DNA from: Albidovulum marisflavi
GTDB taxonomy: Bacteria; Pseudomonadota; Alphaproteobacteria; Rhodobacterales; Rhodobacteraceae
NCBI RefSeq assembly: GCF_025751435.1
Contig: NZ_JAOWKY010000001.1
Span: 1,720,001 to 1,784,000, forward strand
Length of the DNA stretch: 64,000 bases
Direction of reading: 5' to 3'
The notes under the pieces are model-generated. The model was not told where the DNA came from and ran no database searches. It was given only the letters and a program-made list of their open reading frames with translations. The translations under genes were made by a program, and so were the position numbers. Below are positions 30,446-39,509 of the stretch, one piece after another. Positions within the stretch are counted from its first letter, which is position 1. Every line of letters starts with the position of its first letter.

Positions 30446-30547
30446 TCTTGGCAGACCTTTCAGGTTCCGGCGCACAGCGCGCCCACAGCAACACTATGCT
30501 TGCGCCGCGCGCCGAGATTGACCAAAGCTGCCAGTAATGTGACTGAT

Positions 30548-31492
30548 ATGGACAATTCAACGATGCCGTTTCGCGTTGCCGTCCTGCTGTTCGAAGATTT
30601 TTCGAACATGGTTCTGTCCTGCTTGATGGAGCCGCTGCGCGTGGTGCGCGACCAATCCGGGGTGGATCTGGCCTTCGTGGTTCTTACGGCAGGCGACCGC
30701 AGTGTCGGCAGTTCCAGCGGTCTGCGCGTCGCCCCTGACACGACGCTTGCCGCCGCAGGCGCGTTCGATCTGTGCCTGCTTGTCGGTGGGGATCGCTTTC
30801 GCGAGGCTGCCGTGGATCCGGACCTGCGGCGAAACCTTCGGCCGATCAGACGCTCTGCCTTCGTCATCGCCGCGGACACCGGTGCCTGGCTCATGGCGGC
30901 GGCGGGACTTCTGGAAGGGCGATGCGCGACGCTGCACTGGCATCTTGTCGACGAGTTCGCCGAGACATTTCCCGGCGTTTCGGTCAGCAGCGACCGGCAT
31001 GTGCGTGACGGGAACCTCTGGACCTGCGGCAGCGCGGCCACCGGACTGGATCTGATACTTGCCTTCATTCGCGACAGGTTCGGATCGACCGCCGCCTTCG
31101 AGGCCGAAGCGATGTTCCTGCATGACAGTGCCCGTCAGGCCACCGATCCGCGCTTCGGCCCCGGCTTGCGCGGGCGAAGCTCGGAGAAGCTTCGAAGGGT
31201 CGTCGCGCGGATGTCCGCCACGATCGAGGCGCCGCCAACCCTGTCCGAGCTCGCGCGCGGTGCGAACCTGTCCGAACGCAGCCTGAACCGGCTGTTTCAC
31301 CGGGAGCTTGGCCAATCACCCGCGCGCTATCTTCAGTTCCTGAGGCTGGCACGCGCGCGCGATCTTGCAACGCATACCGACCTCGGGCTTGAGGAAATCG
31401 CGCTACGTTGCGGATTTTCCAGCGCGTCCGCGCTTTCGCGGGCTTTCGCAAAACGCACCGGGACGCCGATCAGGCGCGCCATGTCACCGTGA
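30548..31492 (+). CDS. GlxA-type AraC-family transcriptional activator
   Basis: A 314-residue regulator. The N-terminal ~180 residues are a DJ-1/PfpI-like glutaminase-like sensor domain (RVAVLLFEDFSNM, LLVGGDRF, IAADTGAWLMAAAGLLEG). The nucleophile-elbow Cys is replaced by Thr in ADTGAW, so it is a ligand sensor and not an amidase. The C-terminal ~100 residues carry two AraC helix-turn-helix motifs (LSELARGANLSERSLNRLF and LEEIALRCGFSSASALSRAF). ATG 30548 lies 102 bp from the divergent CoA-transferase start. Relatives GbdR and CdhR control betaine and carnitine catabolism; here the target is likely the divergent pair. Confidence 0.88.
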   Translation: MDNSTMPFRVAVLLFEDFSNMVLSCLMEPLRVVRDQSGVDLAFVVLTAGDRSVGSSSGLRVAPDTTLAAAGAFDLCLLVGGDRFREAAVDPDLRRNLRPIRRSAFVIAADTGAWLMAAAGLLEGRCATLHWHLVDEFAETFPGVSVSSDRHVRDGNLWTCGSAATGLDLILAFIRDRFGSTAAFEAEAMFLHDSARQATDPRFGPGLRGRSSEKLRRVVARMSATIEAPPTLSELARGANLSERSLNRLFHRELGQSPARYLQFLRLARARDLATHTDLGLEEIALRCGFSSASALSRAFAKRTGTPIRRAMSP

Positions 31493-31668
31493 AGTGGCCC
31501 CGTCCGCTGCCTACGCCCCCGCTTGGCGCGGCACGATCGGCCGAACGAAGTTTACCTGCTCAAACGAACTGCTATAGGTTTGAAACGAGCGGCGGCTTGG
31601 CCACCCTGGCCCGGCACATCCACGACATCAGGGCAGCGCCCCGGACGTTCAAATATGCGAAGGGAGAC

Positions 31669-32127
31669 ATGAGGATGATTGAGAAGCTTCTGGTTGCGGT
31701 CGACGGATCCGGCCACTCTCTCAAGGCGGTCGAATACGCGGCGGAAATCGCTGCCGCCTGCGATGCCACGCTGCTCATCCTCACGGTCATGAGGCCACGC
31801 CAGGCTCCGAAGGTTTCGGAGGAACTGCGCAAGTACGCCCAACTGGAACAGATCGCAGGTGCCGAGTACGAGGCGGTGAAGCTGCTTTCGCGCGAGCTTT
31901 TGTCAGAGGCAGAAGACATCGCGCGGAAGAATGGCGCCAGGAACATCACGAAATCGGTCGAGACCGGACCGGTTGCCCGTACCATCGTCGAGGTCGCCAA
32001 GAAGAGCGAGGCGAGCATCATCGTCATCGGCTCACGTGGTCTTGGGAACATCGAGGCGACACTGCGCGGGGGCGTTTCCCACCGCGTCGAACTTCTGGCG
32101 AAGTGCCCGGTGCTGACGGTCAAGTAA
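31669..32127 (+). CDS. Universal stress protein (UspA family)
   Basis: A 152-residue Usp with the N-terminal KLLVAVDGSGHS strand and the C-terminal IIVIGSRGLGNIEATLRGGV segment. The latter nearly fits the ATP-binding pattern G-x2-G-x9-G-S/T, with Gly at the final Ser/Thr. It therefore differs from the other stress protein at the left end of the window, which lacks the pattern. ATG 31669 follows GGGAGAC; an in-frame ATG two codons later is an alternative. It stands alone, convergent with the oleate hydratase gene. Confidence 0.88.
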   Translation: MRMIEKLLVAVDGSGHSLKAVEYAAEIAAACDATLLILTVMRPRQAPKVSEELRKYAQLEQIAGAEYEAVKLLSRELLSEAEDIARKNGARNITKSVETGPVARTIVEVAKKSEASIIVIGSRGLGNIEATLRGGVSHRVELLAKCPVLTVK

Positions 32128-32162
32128 GGCCGTTCCCGGCGGGCGATCGCAACGCTGGCGGG

Positions 32163-33734
32163 CTACACACCTATCAGGACACGCGCGGCACCGAGCAGGA
32201 CCTTGGGGTCCCGGTCCGTTCGCGCGACGGGCGGGGGCGGTTCGACCCTGCCGGTCAAGCTCGCGACGGCCGTGCGGGCGGAGCGGACCGAATACTCAAC
32301 CGTGAAGACGCAGTCGCGCGGCAACTCGCAGAACTGGCCGATGACGGCAAAGTTGCGCGCGCCGTCCGGGCGCACGTCGGGGCGGTCGCCTGGACGGCGG
32401 GGCATGAACTCACTGGTGATGAAAGGCATCCGGCATGGAACAACGCGCGCGTCCGCGAACCAGGCCTGCTGCTCGGGTGTCAGCCTGAGATGGCCGAAGA
32501 GTTCGGTCAGGATCTCACTCCCATTCGCCTCCCACATCGGTTTCTTCGTGAAATTGCCCGGTCGTTCGCCGCGCAGGCCGTATCCCCAGAAAACATAAGT
32601 GCCGTGTTTCTGCCCGCGAAAATGGGGTTGGTGAAAAAGGACGATGGACAGTGTCCAGTCCGAATCCGCGAACGTCACCAATCCCCCGGTGCCCGTCCGG
32701 TTGTTGGTGAAATCCTCCATGAACTCGAAGAAATCGGGACCGTTCAGCGTTACGGTGAAGGAATGCCACGCGGTCTTGTCGGGATCGCCGCAAAATACCT
32801 CGGGGCGACCAAAGCCCTCGTGCCCGGCCGCCAGTTTCCGCCACAGCGACCAGGCGCCACCCAACTGGTCGTCAAGGCTGGGCGCGCGGTCGTTCGATCC
32901 TGTCACTGAGGCATCGGTCATCGACCCAAGGGTAAGATAGACTTGGTCGCCTTCACCGATCGCCACCGTATCGCCGCTTGCGAGAACCAGGGCGGTGACA
33001 CGGCGATCGTGACGCGTTCCTTCGATCTTTGCGTCGGTCACCTGCGCGCCGGTGCGGACGCGCACGCCGCGTTCCCGCAACCAGCCCAAAATCGGCGCGA
33101 TCATGGAATCGTACTGGTTGTAACGCGTGCGCAGCACACCGGAGATGCGGGTGAAGCCTGGAAAAAGATGAATGAAGCGGCGAAGGTAGCGGCGCATCTC
33201 GACCGCCGAATGCCAAGGCTGAAACGAAAACATCGTTGACCACATCAGCCAGAAGTTGCTGTCAAGAAAGCCTGGTTTGAACCAGTCCTCGATGGATCGT
33301 GCCCCAATCGACCGTTCCGTGTGCAGGATCAGACGGTTGATGTCCACGATGTCCCGCGCCGCAAGCGTCAGGTCATGGCGGTCACTGGCGGGCCTGCCGT
33401 TGCGTACGATCCGGCAATTGGCAGAACCGGGCACCATTCGATTGAATGCAAGGATATCATCCGCTGCCGACACCTTGGGATTGTCCGGCGAAGGAATGGA
33501 ACGCAAGAGGTCGAAGGTGCAGGCGAAATGTTCCTCGAACATCCGGCCGCCACGAACCAGATAGCCGGTTTCGGCGTCTCCGGTGCCGTCCAGAGAGCCG
33601 CCCGCGACCTGCCTTTGTTCGTGGATGTGGATGGCCCGTCCATCGACTCCGGCATCGCGCACCAGAAAGACTGCGGCTGCCAGGCCCGCGATGCCGCCGC
33701 CCACGATGTGATACTGTGCTTGCGCCGGTTCCAT
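32163..33734 (-). CDS. ohyA: Oleate hydratase
   Basis: An FAD-dependent fatty acid double-bond hydratase of the MCRA family, which converts oleate to 10-hydroxystearate and related products. It has 523 residues from ATG 33734, with the FAD motif HIVGGGIAGLAAAVFL at the N-terminus and family segments GGRMFEEHFACTFDLL, FWLMWSTMFSFQPWHSA, YNQYDSM, and TKKPMWEANGSEIL near the C-terminus. An in-frame ATG at 33773 would lengthen it by 13 residues; neither start has a strong ribosome site. It stands alone and is convergent with the stress protein gene. In other bacteria it detoxifies host or environmental unsaturated fatty acids. Confidence 0.92.
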   Translation of the reverse strand: MEPAQAQYHIVGGGIAGLAAAVFLVRDAGVDGRAIHIHEQRQVAGGSLDGTGDAETGYLVRGGRMFEEHFACTFDLLRSIPSPDNPKVSAADDILAFNRMVPGSANCRIVRNGRPASDRHDLTLAARDIVDINRLILHTERSIGARSIEDWFKPGFLDSNFWLMWSTMFSFQPWHSAVEMRRYLRRFIHLFPGFTRISGVLRTRYNQYDSMIAPILGWLRERGVRVRTGAQVTDAKIEGTRHDRRVTALVLASGDTVAIGEGDQVYLTLGSMTDASVTGSNDRAPSLDDQLGGAWSLWRKLAAGHEGFGRPEVFCGDPDKTAWHSFTVTLNGPDFFEFMEDFTNNRTGTGGLVTFADSDWTLSIVLFHQPHFRGQKHGTYVFWGYGLRGERPGNFTKKPMWEANGSEILTELFGHLRLTPEQQAWFADARVVPCRMPFITSEFMPRRPGDRPDVRPDGARNFAVIGQFCELPRDCVFTVEYSVRSARTAVASLTGRVEPPPPVARTDRDPKVLLGAARVLIGV

Positions 33735-33900
33735 CCTGCAGTCGTCCCGTGTCGTTCCTGAAGACCTGCACATGATGCCACTTCTGTTCCACTTTGCGGC
33801 GAGGCGAATTGTAGCATCTCGCCCTCGGCAGCCTTGCCTGTCCACCGCGCCATGTCGCCGGGTTTCCGCGGGGCAGGGGCGCCGCCGCGCGGATCATCGG

Positions 33901-34293
33901 TCAACCGATCCGGGAAAGCAGGGCCAGCACCTCAGAGCGGTTCAGCACACCCAGCAGCCGTCCCTTTTCCAGAACCGGCAATATCCGGTGCGGATGGGAC
34001 AGGAACATCTCGGCGGCCCGCACCAGGTCGTCGTCCGCATCCACAGTGATCACCTTCGCCGACATGTAATCGGCCACCTGGCCCTTCCATTCCTGATAGT
34101 AGCTCGCGTGAAGTGCCGGGCGGAAGCAGTCCTTTTGCGTCAGGATTCCTTCCAGGCTGCCGTCGTCCCTCAGGACCGGCAGGACCTCAGCCGCTTGCTC
34201 GACCATCATCGCGATGGCATTGCGGATCGGCAGGTCCCGGGACACCGTCGGGCAGTTGGTGCGAACGATCGACCGGACAAGGTATTCGCTCAC
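33901..34293 (-). CDS. Tandem CBS-domain protein
   Basis: A 130-residue protein made only of two CBS motifs, beginning EYLVRSIVRTNCPTVSRDLP and later YMSAKVITVDADDDLVRAAE, with the paired strand LPVLEKGRLLGVLNRSEVLA. A CBS pair binds adenosine nucleotides and serves as an energy sensor. The start is GTG 34293, preceded by AGGAGGACGGAGC; it overlaps the nqrM stop by 4 bp (GTGA). It is the last gene of the nqr operon, so it may sense the cell's energy or redox state for Nqr. This is inference. Confidence 0.85.
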   Translation of the reverse strand: MSEYLVRSIVRTNCPTVSRDLPIRNAIAMMVEQAAEVLPVLRDDGSLEGILTQKDCFRPALHASYYQEWKGQVADYMSAKVITVDADDDLVRAAEMFLSHPHRILPVLEKGRLLGVLNRSEVLALLSRIG

Positions 34294-34472
34294 GCTCCGT
34301 CCTCCTGAGGTTCGCGCCTCCGGGCTATCGGGCAGTTCGCGCAGCGGCCGCTGGGCAGGCAGGACGCGGCGCCGCAGCTGGTCTTCGCCGGTCCGCGCCC
34401 AAGCACAAGACCCAGCCCGATGCCGAGGGCGGATGCAGCGAAGATCGCGATGGACAAGAGGGTTTCGATCAT
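34290..34472 (-). CDS. nqrM: Na+-NQR maturation protein NqrM
   Basis: A 60-residue protein with one N-terminal membrane helix (IAIFAASALGIGLGLVLG) followed by four cysteines at 33, 38, 44 and 47 in a K-x-S-C-G-x-x-x-C arrangement. This is the pattern of NqrM, needed for iron delivery to the membrane-embedded Fe centre of Na+-NQR. The ATG at 34472 overlaps the apbE stop by 4 bp. Its presence in the operon argues that the complex carries the NqrD/NqrE iron site, whose cysteines are conserved. Confidence 0.88.
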   Translation of the reverse strand: MIETLLSIAIFAASALGIGLGLVLGRGPAKTSCGAASCLPSGRCANCPIARRREPQEDGA

Positions 34473-35443
34473 AGCAGCAGCTTTGCGATGTCTCCGGTCC
34501 GGACTTGGCGCGGGACAGGGTCGTCGCCGATAAGGAAAAGCGCCGAAACGCCCCGCGCCCGTGCCAGCGCTGGCCCTGCCTCGGCCCCGGCGGCGAACAA
34601 CGCCGTGGCCCAGCCATCGGCGGTCGTGGCGTCGTCGGCGGTGACCGTGACCGACCTGAGCTGCCCTGACGCGGGCCGTCGCCGTGCCGGGTCGATGATG
34701 TGCCCGCTGATCGTGTCGCCGACACCGTAGCTTTGCGCCTTGAGGCTTGACGTGGCCACGGCCCGGCCAGAGGGCAGTTCCAGCACGGCGGTCGGCGGGG
34801 CGTCCGCCGTCGGATGCTCGACCGCCACGCGCCAGGGGCGTCCGGACGGGTGGCTGCCAAGCACCGCAAGTTCTCCTCCCAGATCCATGATCAAGCAAGC
34901 CTGGTCCGCCGCTCTTGCAATCGCGATCGCCCGGTCCAGGGCCCAGCCCTTGGCTATTCCGCATAGGTCGAGTGTCAGGCCGCTGTCGTCCTTGGCGACG
35001 GCCTCTTCCCCGATGCTGACGCCCCGCCAGTTCGGCGCGCCACCGGTGATGGGGCCGAAGCCCCACTGCGCGACCAGCGGCCCGACGGTCGGATCGAAGG
35101 CGCCGCCGCTTTCTGCGGCAAGTGCCAGCGCGGCGGCGATCACCCGCGCGGTGTCGCGGCCGACCCTGCTTGATCCGGCGGGCGCGGTGTTGAAACGGCT
35201 GATCTCGCTGTCCTTCCGCCATGGCGACATCTGGCGGTCGACCTCGGAGAATGCCCGCTCGATCGCCGGGCGCAGCCGCTCAAACCCGCTGCCGGCGGGA
35301 CCGGTGATCCGCCAACTTGTGCCGAAAGCAGAGCCATGGAACGTGTGGACCGCCTCGGCGCGACCCGCCGTGGGCCACAGAAGCGCAGCCCCGACAAGAC
35401 CTAGCGTCTGCCGTCGCGTGGGTTGGATCATCGTCCTTCGCAT
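34469..35443 (-). CDS. apbE: FAD:protein FMN transferase
   Basis: ApbE attaches FMN covalently to Thr in NqrC (and usually NqrB). It has 324 residues, with a twin-arginine-like leader (TRRQTLGLVGAALLWPTAGRAEA), so it is exported to the periplasm, where the FMN acceptor loops lie. Family motifs are HGSAFGTSWRI, the FDPTVGPLVAQWGFG segment, MDLGGELAVLG and SGHIIDPARRR. The start at 35443 is 3 bp after the nqrF stop, with GGAG from inside nqrF as ribosome site; ATG 35431 is an alternative. Confidence 0.92.
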   Translation of the reverse strand: MRRTMIQPTRRQTLGLVGAALLWPTAGRAEAVHTFHGSAFGTSWRITGPAGSGFERLRPAIERAFSEVDRQMSPWRKDSEISRFNTAPAGSSRVGRDTARVIAAALALAAESGGAFDPTVGPLVAQWGFGPITGGAPNWRGVSIGEEAVAKDDSGLTLDLCGIAKGWALDRAIAIARAADQACLIMDLGGELAVLGSHPSGRPWRVAVEHPTADAPPTAVLELPSGRAVATSSLKAQSYGVGDTISGHIIDPARRRPASGQLRSVTVTADDATTADGWATALFAAGAEAGPALARARGVSALFLIGDDPVPRQVRTGDIAKLLL

Positions 35444-35446
35444 GGC

Positions 35447-36670
35447 TCAGACTCCGAAATCGTCATTGTAGATCGAACTTGGCTCGACACCCAACCTCTT
35501 GAGCGTGGCAAGCACCGCCGAGATCATCACCGGCGGTCCGCAAAGGTAATACTCGCAGTCCTCGGGTGCAGGGTGCTGTCGCATCGCGTCCCACAGCGTA
35601 TTGTGTATGAACCCTGTCCGCCCGGTCCAGCGGTCGCCGGGCGCCGGGTCCGACAGGGCGGGCGTCCAGGTGAAATTGGCGTGGTGCTTGGCCAGCGCAT
35701 CGAACTCGTCGGCGTAGAACAGGTCTGCGGCGCTGCGCGCGCCGTAAAAGTACCGGATGACGCGCGACGTGCCACCGGCAAGTTCCTGGTGGATCATCGC
35801 GCGCAGGGGCGCCATGCCGACCCCGCCGCCGACGAAGACCATGTCGCGCGAAGTGGGCTGGACGTGGAAGTCGCCGAACGGGCCCGACGCATCGACCTTG
35901 TCGCCCGGCCTGAGCGAAAAGAGCCAGGAAGATACGATCCCCGGCGGCACCTCACGCTCCCGTCCCGCCGGAGGAACGGCAAGGCGGATGTTGAACACTG
36001 CCTGACTGGCGTCCTGCGGGCGGGATGCCAAGGAATAGGCCCGTGTGACGGGTGCGTCCGAGGCGACCGAAAGGCGCGTCCAGCCCGCGATTTTCCACGC
36101 CTCGCGGAACGCGTCCGGCACCTCCAGGGTCGAGAAGTCCAAAGCGTAGGCGGGCGCGGTCAGTTGCATGAAGTCCCCCGCGCGGAAGCCGTGGTCGCGA
36201 CCGGGAGGCAGGTCCAGCACGATCTCTCGGATCAGCGGAGCGAGCATGCGCGTCGCGGCGACGCTGCAGGTGAAGCCGCCGCCCGCGCTGAGGACGCTGT
36301 CGGGCACCCGCACCGCGCAGTCGCCGCGCAGGCTGGTCTGGCAGGCCAGCCGCACATGCGCCCGCCGCTCGGCTGCCGAAAGCACCCCGCGTTCGGTCGC
36401 CTGCGGCGCTCCGGCTCCGGCACCTTCGACGACGACGCGGCAAAGGCCGCAACTTCCCTTGCCGCCGCACGGCGACGGTATCGCGATCCCCGCGTCCAGC
36501 AGCACCGGAAGCAGCTTGGTCCCGCGATCCGCGGACAGGTGTGTGATGCCGTTGACGGTGACGTCTACACCGCCCTCGGGGATCAGTCGCCGGCGCGCCG
36601 CCAACAGGCCAAGCGCCAGGCCAAAAACCAGCAAGACGATGGTGACGCTACCAATCGCGATTTCGGTCAT
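35447..36670 (-). CDS. nqrF: Na+-NQR subunit F (NADH dehydrogenase subunit)
   Basis: The NADH-oxidising entry subunit, 407 residues. A single N-terminal membrane helix is followed by a plant-ferredoxin-type [2Fe-2S] domain with cysteines 68, 74, 77 and 110 ([13 protein letters not shown]). The FAD domain has RAYSLAS, and the NADH domain has [13 protein letters not shown] and YYLCGPPVM. The protein ends IYNDDFGV, the usual FAD-stacking tail. ATG 36670 overlaps the nqrE stop by 4 bp, so the much longer upstream frame is spurious. Confidence 0.95.
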   Translation of the reverse strand: MTEIAIGSVTIVLLVFGLALGLLAARRRLIPEGGVDVTVNGITHLSADRGTKLLPVLLDAGIAIPSPCGGKGSCGLCRVVVEGAGAGAPQATERGVLSAAERRAHVRLACQTSLRGDCAVRVPDSVLSAGGGFTCSVAATRMLAPLIREIVLDLPPGRDHGFRAGDFMQLTAPAYALDFSTLEVPDAFREAWKIAGWTRLSVASDAPVTRAYSLASRPQDASQAVFNIRLAVPPAGREREVPPGIVSSWLFSLRPGDKVDASGPFGDFHVQPTSRDMVFVGGGVGMAPLRAMIHQELAGGTSRVIRYFYGARSAADLFYADEFDALAKHHANFTWTPALSDPAPGDRWTGRTGFIHNTLWDAMRQHPAPEDCEYYLCGPPVMISAVLATLKRLGVEPSSIYNDDFGV

Positions 36671-37281
36671 TGCGACGCCGCCATCTGCGCGAAGGACGAA
36701 AAGCCAAGCGACATCAGCCCGGCAAGGACGAAGGTGATACCCAGGCCCCGAAGACCCGCCGGCAGCTCGGCATAGGCCAGCCTGGACCTGATCGCGCCGA
36801 GCATGACCACCGCCACGCCGAAGCCCGCGCCGCTGCCCAGCCCGAAGACGGTGGATTGCGCGAAGGTGTAGTCGCGCTCGACCATGAACAGGCTGCCGGC
36901 AAGGATCGCGCATTGTACCGTCAAAAGCGGCAGGAAAACACCAAAGGCGGCGTGGATTGCAGGGAAGTAACGGTCCAGCAGCATTTCCAGGAACTGCACC
37001 ACGGCCGCGATCACGCCGATGAAGGCGATCAGCGACAGGTAGGACAGGTCCAGGTCCGGCAGACCCGCCCAGCTCCAGGCGCCGGGTGCCAGAAGACCCT
37101 GGTATATCAGCATGTTCAGAGGCACGGTGATGCCCATCACGCCGGTGATCGCGACGCCCAGACCGATCGCGCTTTCCGGCCGTTTCGAAAGTGCGACGAA
37201 GGTGCACAACCCAAGGAACAGCGCCAGCGGCATGTTGTCCACGAACGCAGCCGACAGGAAAAGGGTCCAGAGATCGGTCAT
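36667..37281 (-). CDS. nqrE: Na+-NQR subunit E
   Basis: A 204-residue membrane subunit with six predicted helices. Cysteines 26 (LFLGLC) and 124 (TVQCAILAG) sit where the Vibrio complex uses NqrE Cys26 and Cys120 to hold the intramembrane iron centre shared with Nqr[21 protein letters not shown] is the family signature. It starts inside the end of nqrD (4-bp overlap). Where Vibrio-type NqrE has TVNCAIFGG, this one has TVQCAILAG. Confidence 0.94.
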   Translation of the reverse strand: MTDLWTLFLSAAFVDNMPLALFLGLCTFVALSKRPESAIGLGVAITGVMGITVPLNMLIYQGLLAPGAWSWAGLPDLDLSYLSLIAFIGVIAAVVQFLEMLLDRYFPAIHAAFGVFLPLLTVQCAILAGSLFMVERDYTFAQSTVFGLGSGAGFGVAVVMLGAIRSRLAYAELPAGLRGLGITFVLAGLMSLGFSSFAQMAASQ

Positions 37282-37943
37282 TCCGCCGGCTCCCCGGTCG
37301 GGGGCGGCTCGTGCTCGGGCGCTTCGGCCTGCTCGGGCAGGGCGGACCGGATCGCCCAGACCAGCAGACCCAAAAGAAAGAAGGCCGAGGGCGCAAGCAG
37401 CATCAGCGGCAGCGGCGTGAACCAGCCGCCCTGGTCCGAAAGCGCGAACACCTGATATCCCATCAACTCGCCCTTGCCGAACAGTTCGCGCGCCGCGCCG
37501 ATGACAGTCAGCACCAGCGAATAGCCCAGCCCGTTGCCGAAGGCGTCAACCATCGCCGGGACGGGCGGATTGTGGCGTGCGAAAGCCTCGGTCCGGCCAA
37601 GGACGAGGCAGTTGGTGGTGATGAGCGCCACGTAGACCGACAGTGCCCGGCTGATTTCCGCAAGATAGGCCCGCAGGAGCTGGTCGATGACGATCACCAG
37701 CGAAGCGATGATGACGATCTGCACGATCAGGCGGATCGTGTCCGGAATATGCCGCCGGATCAGGCTGACCGCGCCGGCGGAAAGCGTCATCACGACAGTC
37801 AGGGCGGCCGACATGGTCAGCGCCGTGGGCAGCGAGGTCGTCACCGCCAGCGCAGAGCAAAGCCCCAGGATCTGAAGCGTCACGGGGTTCTGCCGCACCA
37901 GCGGGTCGGTCAGTATGGACCAGAAGTCGAAGCGCCCCGCCAT
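37278..37943 (-). CDS. nqrD: Na+-NQR subunit D
   Basis: A 221-residue membrane subunit. Cys29 ([11 protein letters not shown]) and Cys112 ([10 protein letters not shown]) match, in position and context, the two NqrD ligands of the intramembrane iron centre. The C-terminal ~25 residues are a Pro/Glu-rich soluble tail ([18 protein letters not shown]). It overlaps nqrE and is separated from nqrC by 2 bp. Confidence 0.94.
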   Translation of the reverse strand: MAGRFDFWSILTDPLVRQNPVTLQILGLCSALAVTTSLPTALTMSAALTVVMTLSAGAVSLIRRHIPDTIRLIVQIVIIASLVIVIDQLLRAYLAEISRALSVYVALITTNCLVLGRTEAFARHNPPVPAMVDAFGNGLGYSLVLTVIGAARELFGKGELMGYQVFALSDQGGWFTPLPLMLLAPSAFFLLGLLVWAIRSALPEQAEAPEHEPPPTGEPAE

Positions 37944-37945
37944 CG

Positions 37946-38740
37946 TCAGAACTCGCCCCGCCGGATGGCTTCAATCAGGGGGCCGTAGCCCTCGGGCCCA
38001 AGCCAGAACCGGACCATGCGGGTCACCGCGTTGCTGGTGCGGGTCGCGCCGGTGATGCCGTCGACCTCGTAACTGGTGGAGGCCGGCCCGCGGGCGACGG
38101 AAAAGCGGATCGTGCCTTCGCTGTCCCGGACTTCTGTTCCCGGCCAGCTTGACTGCCAGGAGGCCTCGTCGATCCGTCCGCCCAGGCCCGGCGTTTCGGA
38201 ATGGCGTGTCACCGCGATGCCGGCGACCGTGTTCATGTCGCCGCGCAGCGCCAGGATCGCCTCGATCCGGCCGTTGTAGCCCTGTCCCGCGATCGGCAGC
38301 AGCACGAGCGAGACCTGGTCCCCCTCGCGCAGCAGGAAGACCTGCGCGAAGTCCGGGCGGTGACCCAGGCCGGCGATGTCACCGCCGGAGTCGAGCGCCG
38401 ACCAGTTCCCCGGATCGTCCAGCGCGGCCGCAAGACTTTCGGGCGTCACATCGCGTGCCGCGCGGCCCGTTTCAAGGTTCACGACGACGGTCGACAGCGT
38501 TCCGCCGGATTGTTCCAAAAGCGCCGACATGCCGGGGATGCCGCGCACGAGCGATTCGATCCGCGCCTGCTGTTCGGCTGCGCGGTTCGCGGCCTGGATC
38601 GGGCGCAGGATCACGGTCGCCCCGCTGACCAGCGCCGCGCAGATCGCGGAGACCAAGAAGGCGACGATCAGCGTCTTTGTCCGGCTCTCGTTCGGAAGGG
38701 CAAGAAATCGGCGCCAGGGGTTGCGGTCAGGGCCTGCCAT
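37946..38740 (-). CDS. nqrC: Na+-NQR subunit C (covalent FMN subunit)
   Basis: A 264-residue subunit with one N-terminal membrane helix (LIVAFLVSAICAALVSGATV) and a periplasmic flavin domain. The ApbE target motif DGITGATRT is at 227-235, and the last Thr (235) is the expected FMN-phosphoester site. TPGLGGRIDEASW is another family segment. ATG 38740 lies inside the end of nqrB; the 24-residue upstream extension lacks a ribosome site. With NqrB lacking the motif, this is the only visible covalent flavin acceptor of the complex. Confidence 0.93.
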   Translation of the reverse strand: MAGPDRNPWRRFLALPNESRTKTLIVAFLVSAICAALVSGATVILRPIQAANRAAEQQARIESLVRGIPGMSALLEQSGGTLSTVVVNLETGRAARDVTPESLAAALDDPGNWSALDSGGDIAGLGHRPDFAQVFLLREGDQVSLVLLPIAGQGYNGRIEAILALRGDMNTVAGIAVTRHSETPGLGGRIDEASWQSSWPGTEVRDSEGTIRFSVARGPASTSYEVDGITGATRTSNAVTRMVRFWLGPEGYGPLIEAIRRGEF

Positions 38741-39509
38741 GACGCCTCCTTCTTTGTGCCCGCCAGAGCGCGATGGCAGCCTCGTCCAGCAAGGGCGCGG
38801 CAAGGGACGCAAGCAGCGCCGCCGACACCGCGATTTGCACCGGGGCCGCGCCGGACCAGCCGGTCGCGAAGAGCGTCACCAGCAGCGCGTAGACCACCCC
38901 GTTCAGCCAGCGGCCAAGCGCGGTTGCGGCGCTGGTCACGGGATCGCCGACCAGCAGCACCAGCACAACCGAGGCGGCGGGTAGAACCTCGCCCAGGTCA
39001 AGTCCCAGGGCCAGCCCCCCGGCGCCCGCCAGTGCGGCGCCAAGGATCACGGGGCCCGGCATCACGCCCAGGGTAATGCCGATCAGGGCCGCGGGGATTG
39101 CCGCCCAGGCCACGGGAAGCAGGATTTCTGGCCAGTCAAAGCCGGGAAAGCCGAAGCCCAGGAACGCCAGGGCGACGCTTGAGGGGTTCACCACATTCCG
39201 GCCCCAGCCGCCGAACACCAGTTCGCCCATTACTGCGCCGAAGCTGACGCCAAGGATAAGGGGCAACGGCCCAAGCTCCCTTGGCGCCAGCATCGCGATG
39301 GCAAGCGCGGTCGCCACCGCCGAAAGCGACGGCGCCTGCGCGCGCAGCAGCAGAAAGACAAGCTGCCAGATCGCCAGGATCAGCAGGATCAACAGCAGGG
39401 ACAGCGCCGCGTCGCCGCCTTCGAACCAGATCCAGATCAGGGCGAGGGGAAGATAGGCCGCGACAAGCAGGATGGCGACCGTCTCTCTGTCCCAAAGTCC
39501 GCGCCTCAT
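38727..39509 (-). CDS. nqrB: Short NqrB/RnfD-like subunit without the FMN motif
   Basis: A 260-residue polytopic membrane protein in the nqrB position. It keeps the family segments GGWGRNVVNPSSVALAF (compare GxGRNxLNP in NqrB) and LVGDPVTSAATALGRWLNG near the C-terminus (compare DPVSAxxTNxGKW). Canonical NqrB has about 410 residues. The part between these two segments that normally carries the S/T-G-A-T covalent-FMN loop is missing, and no SGAT or TGAT occurs anywhere in the protein. About 40-60 residues are also missing at the N-terminus. It overlaps nqrA by 4 bp and nqrC by 14 bp, so the gene is intact, not truncated by mutation. Confidence 0.85.
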   Translation of the reverse strand: MRRGLWDRETVAILLVAAYLPLALIWIWFEGGDAALSLLLILLILAIWQLVFLLLRAQAPSLSAVATALAIAMLAPRELGPLPLILGVSFGAVMGELVFGGWGRNVVNPSSVALAFLGFGFPGFDWPEILLPVAWAAIPAALIGITLGVMPGPVILGAALAGAGGLALGLDLGEVLPAASVVLVLLVGDPVTSAATALGRWLNGVVYALLVTLFATGWSGAAPVQIAVSAALLASLAAPLLDEAAIALWRAQRRRRHGRP

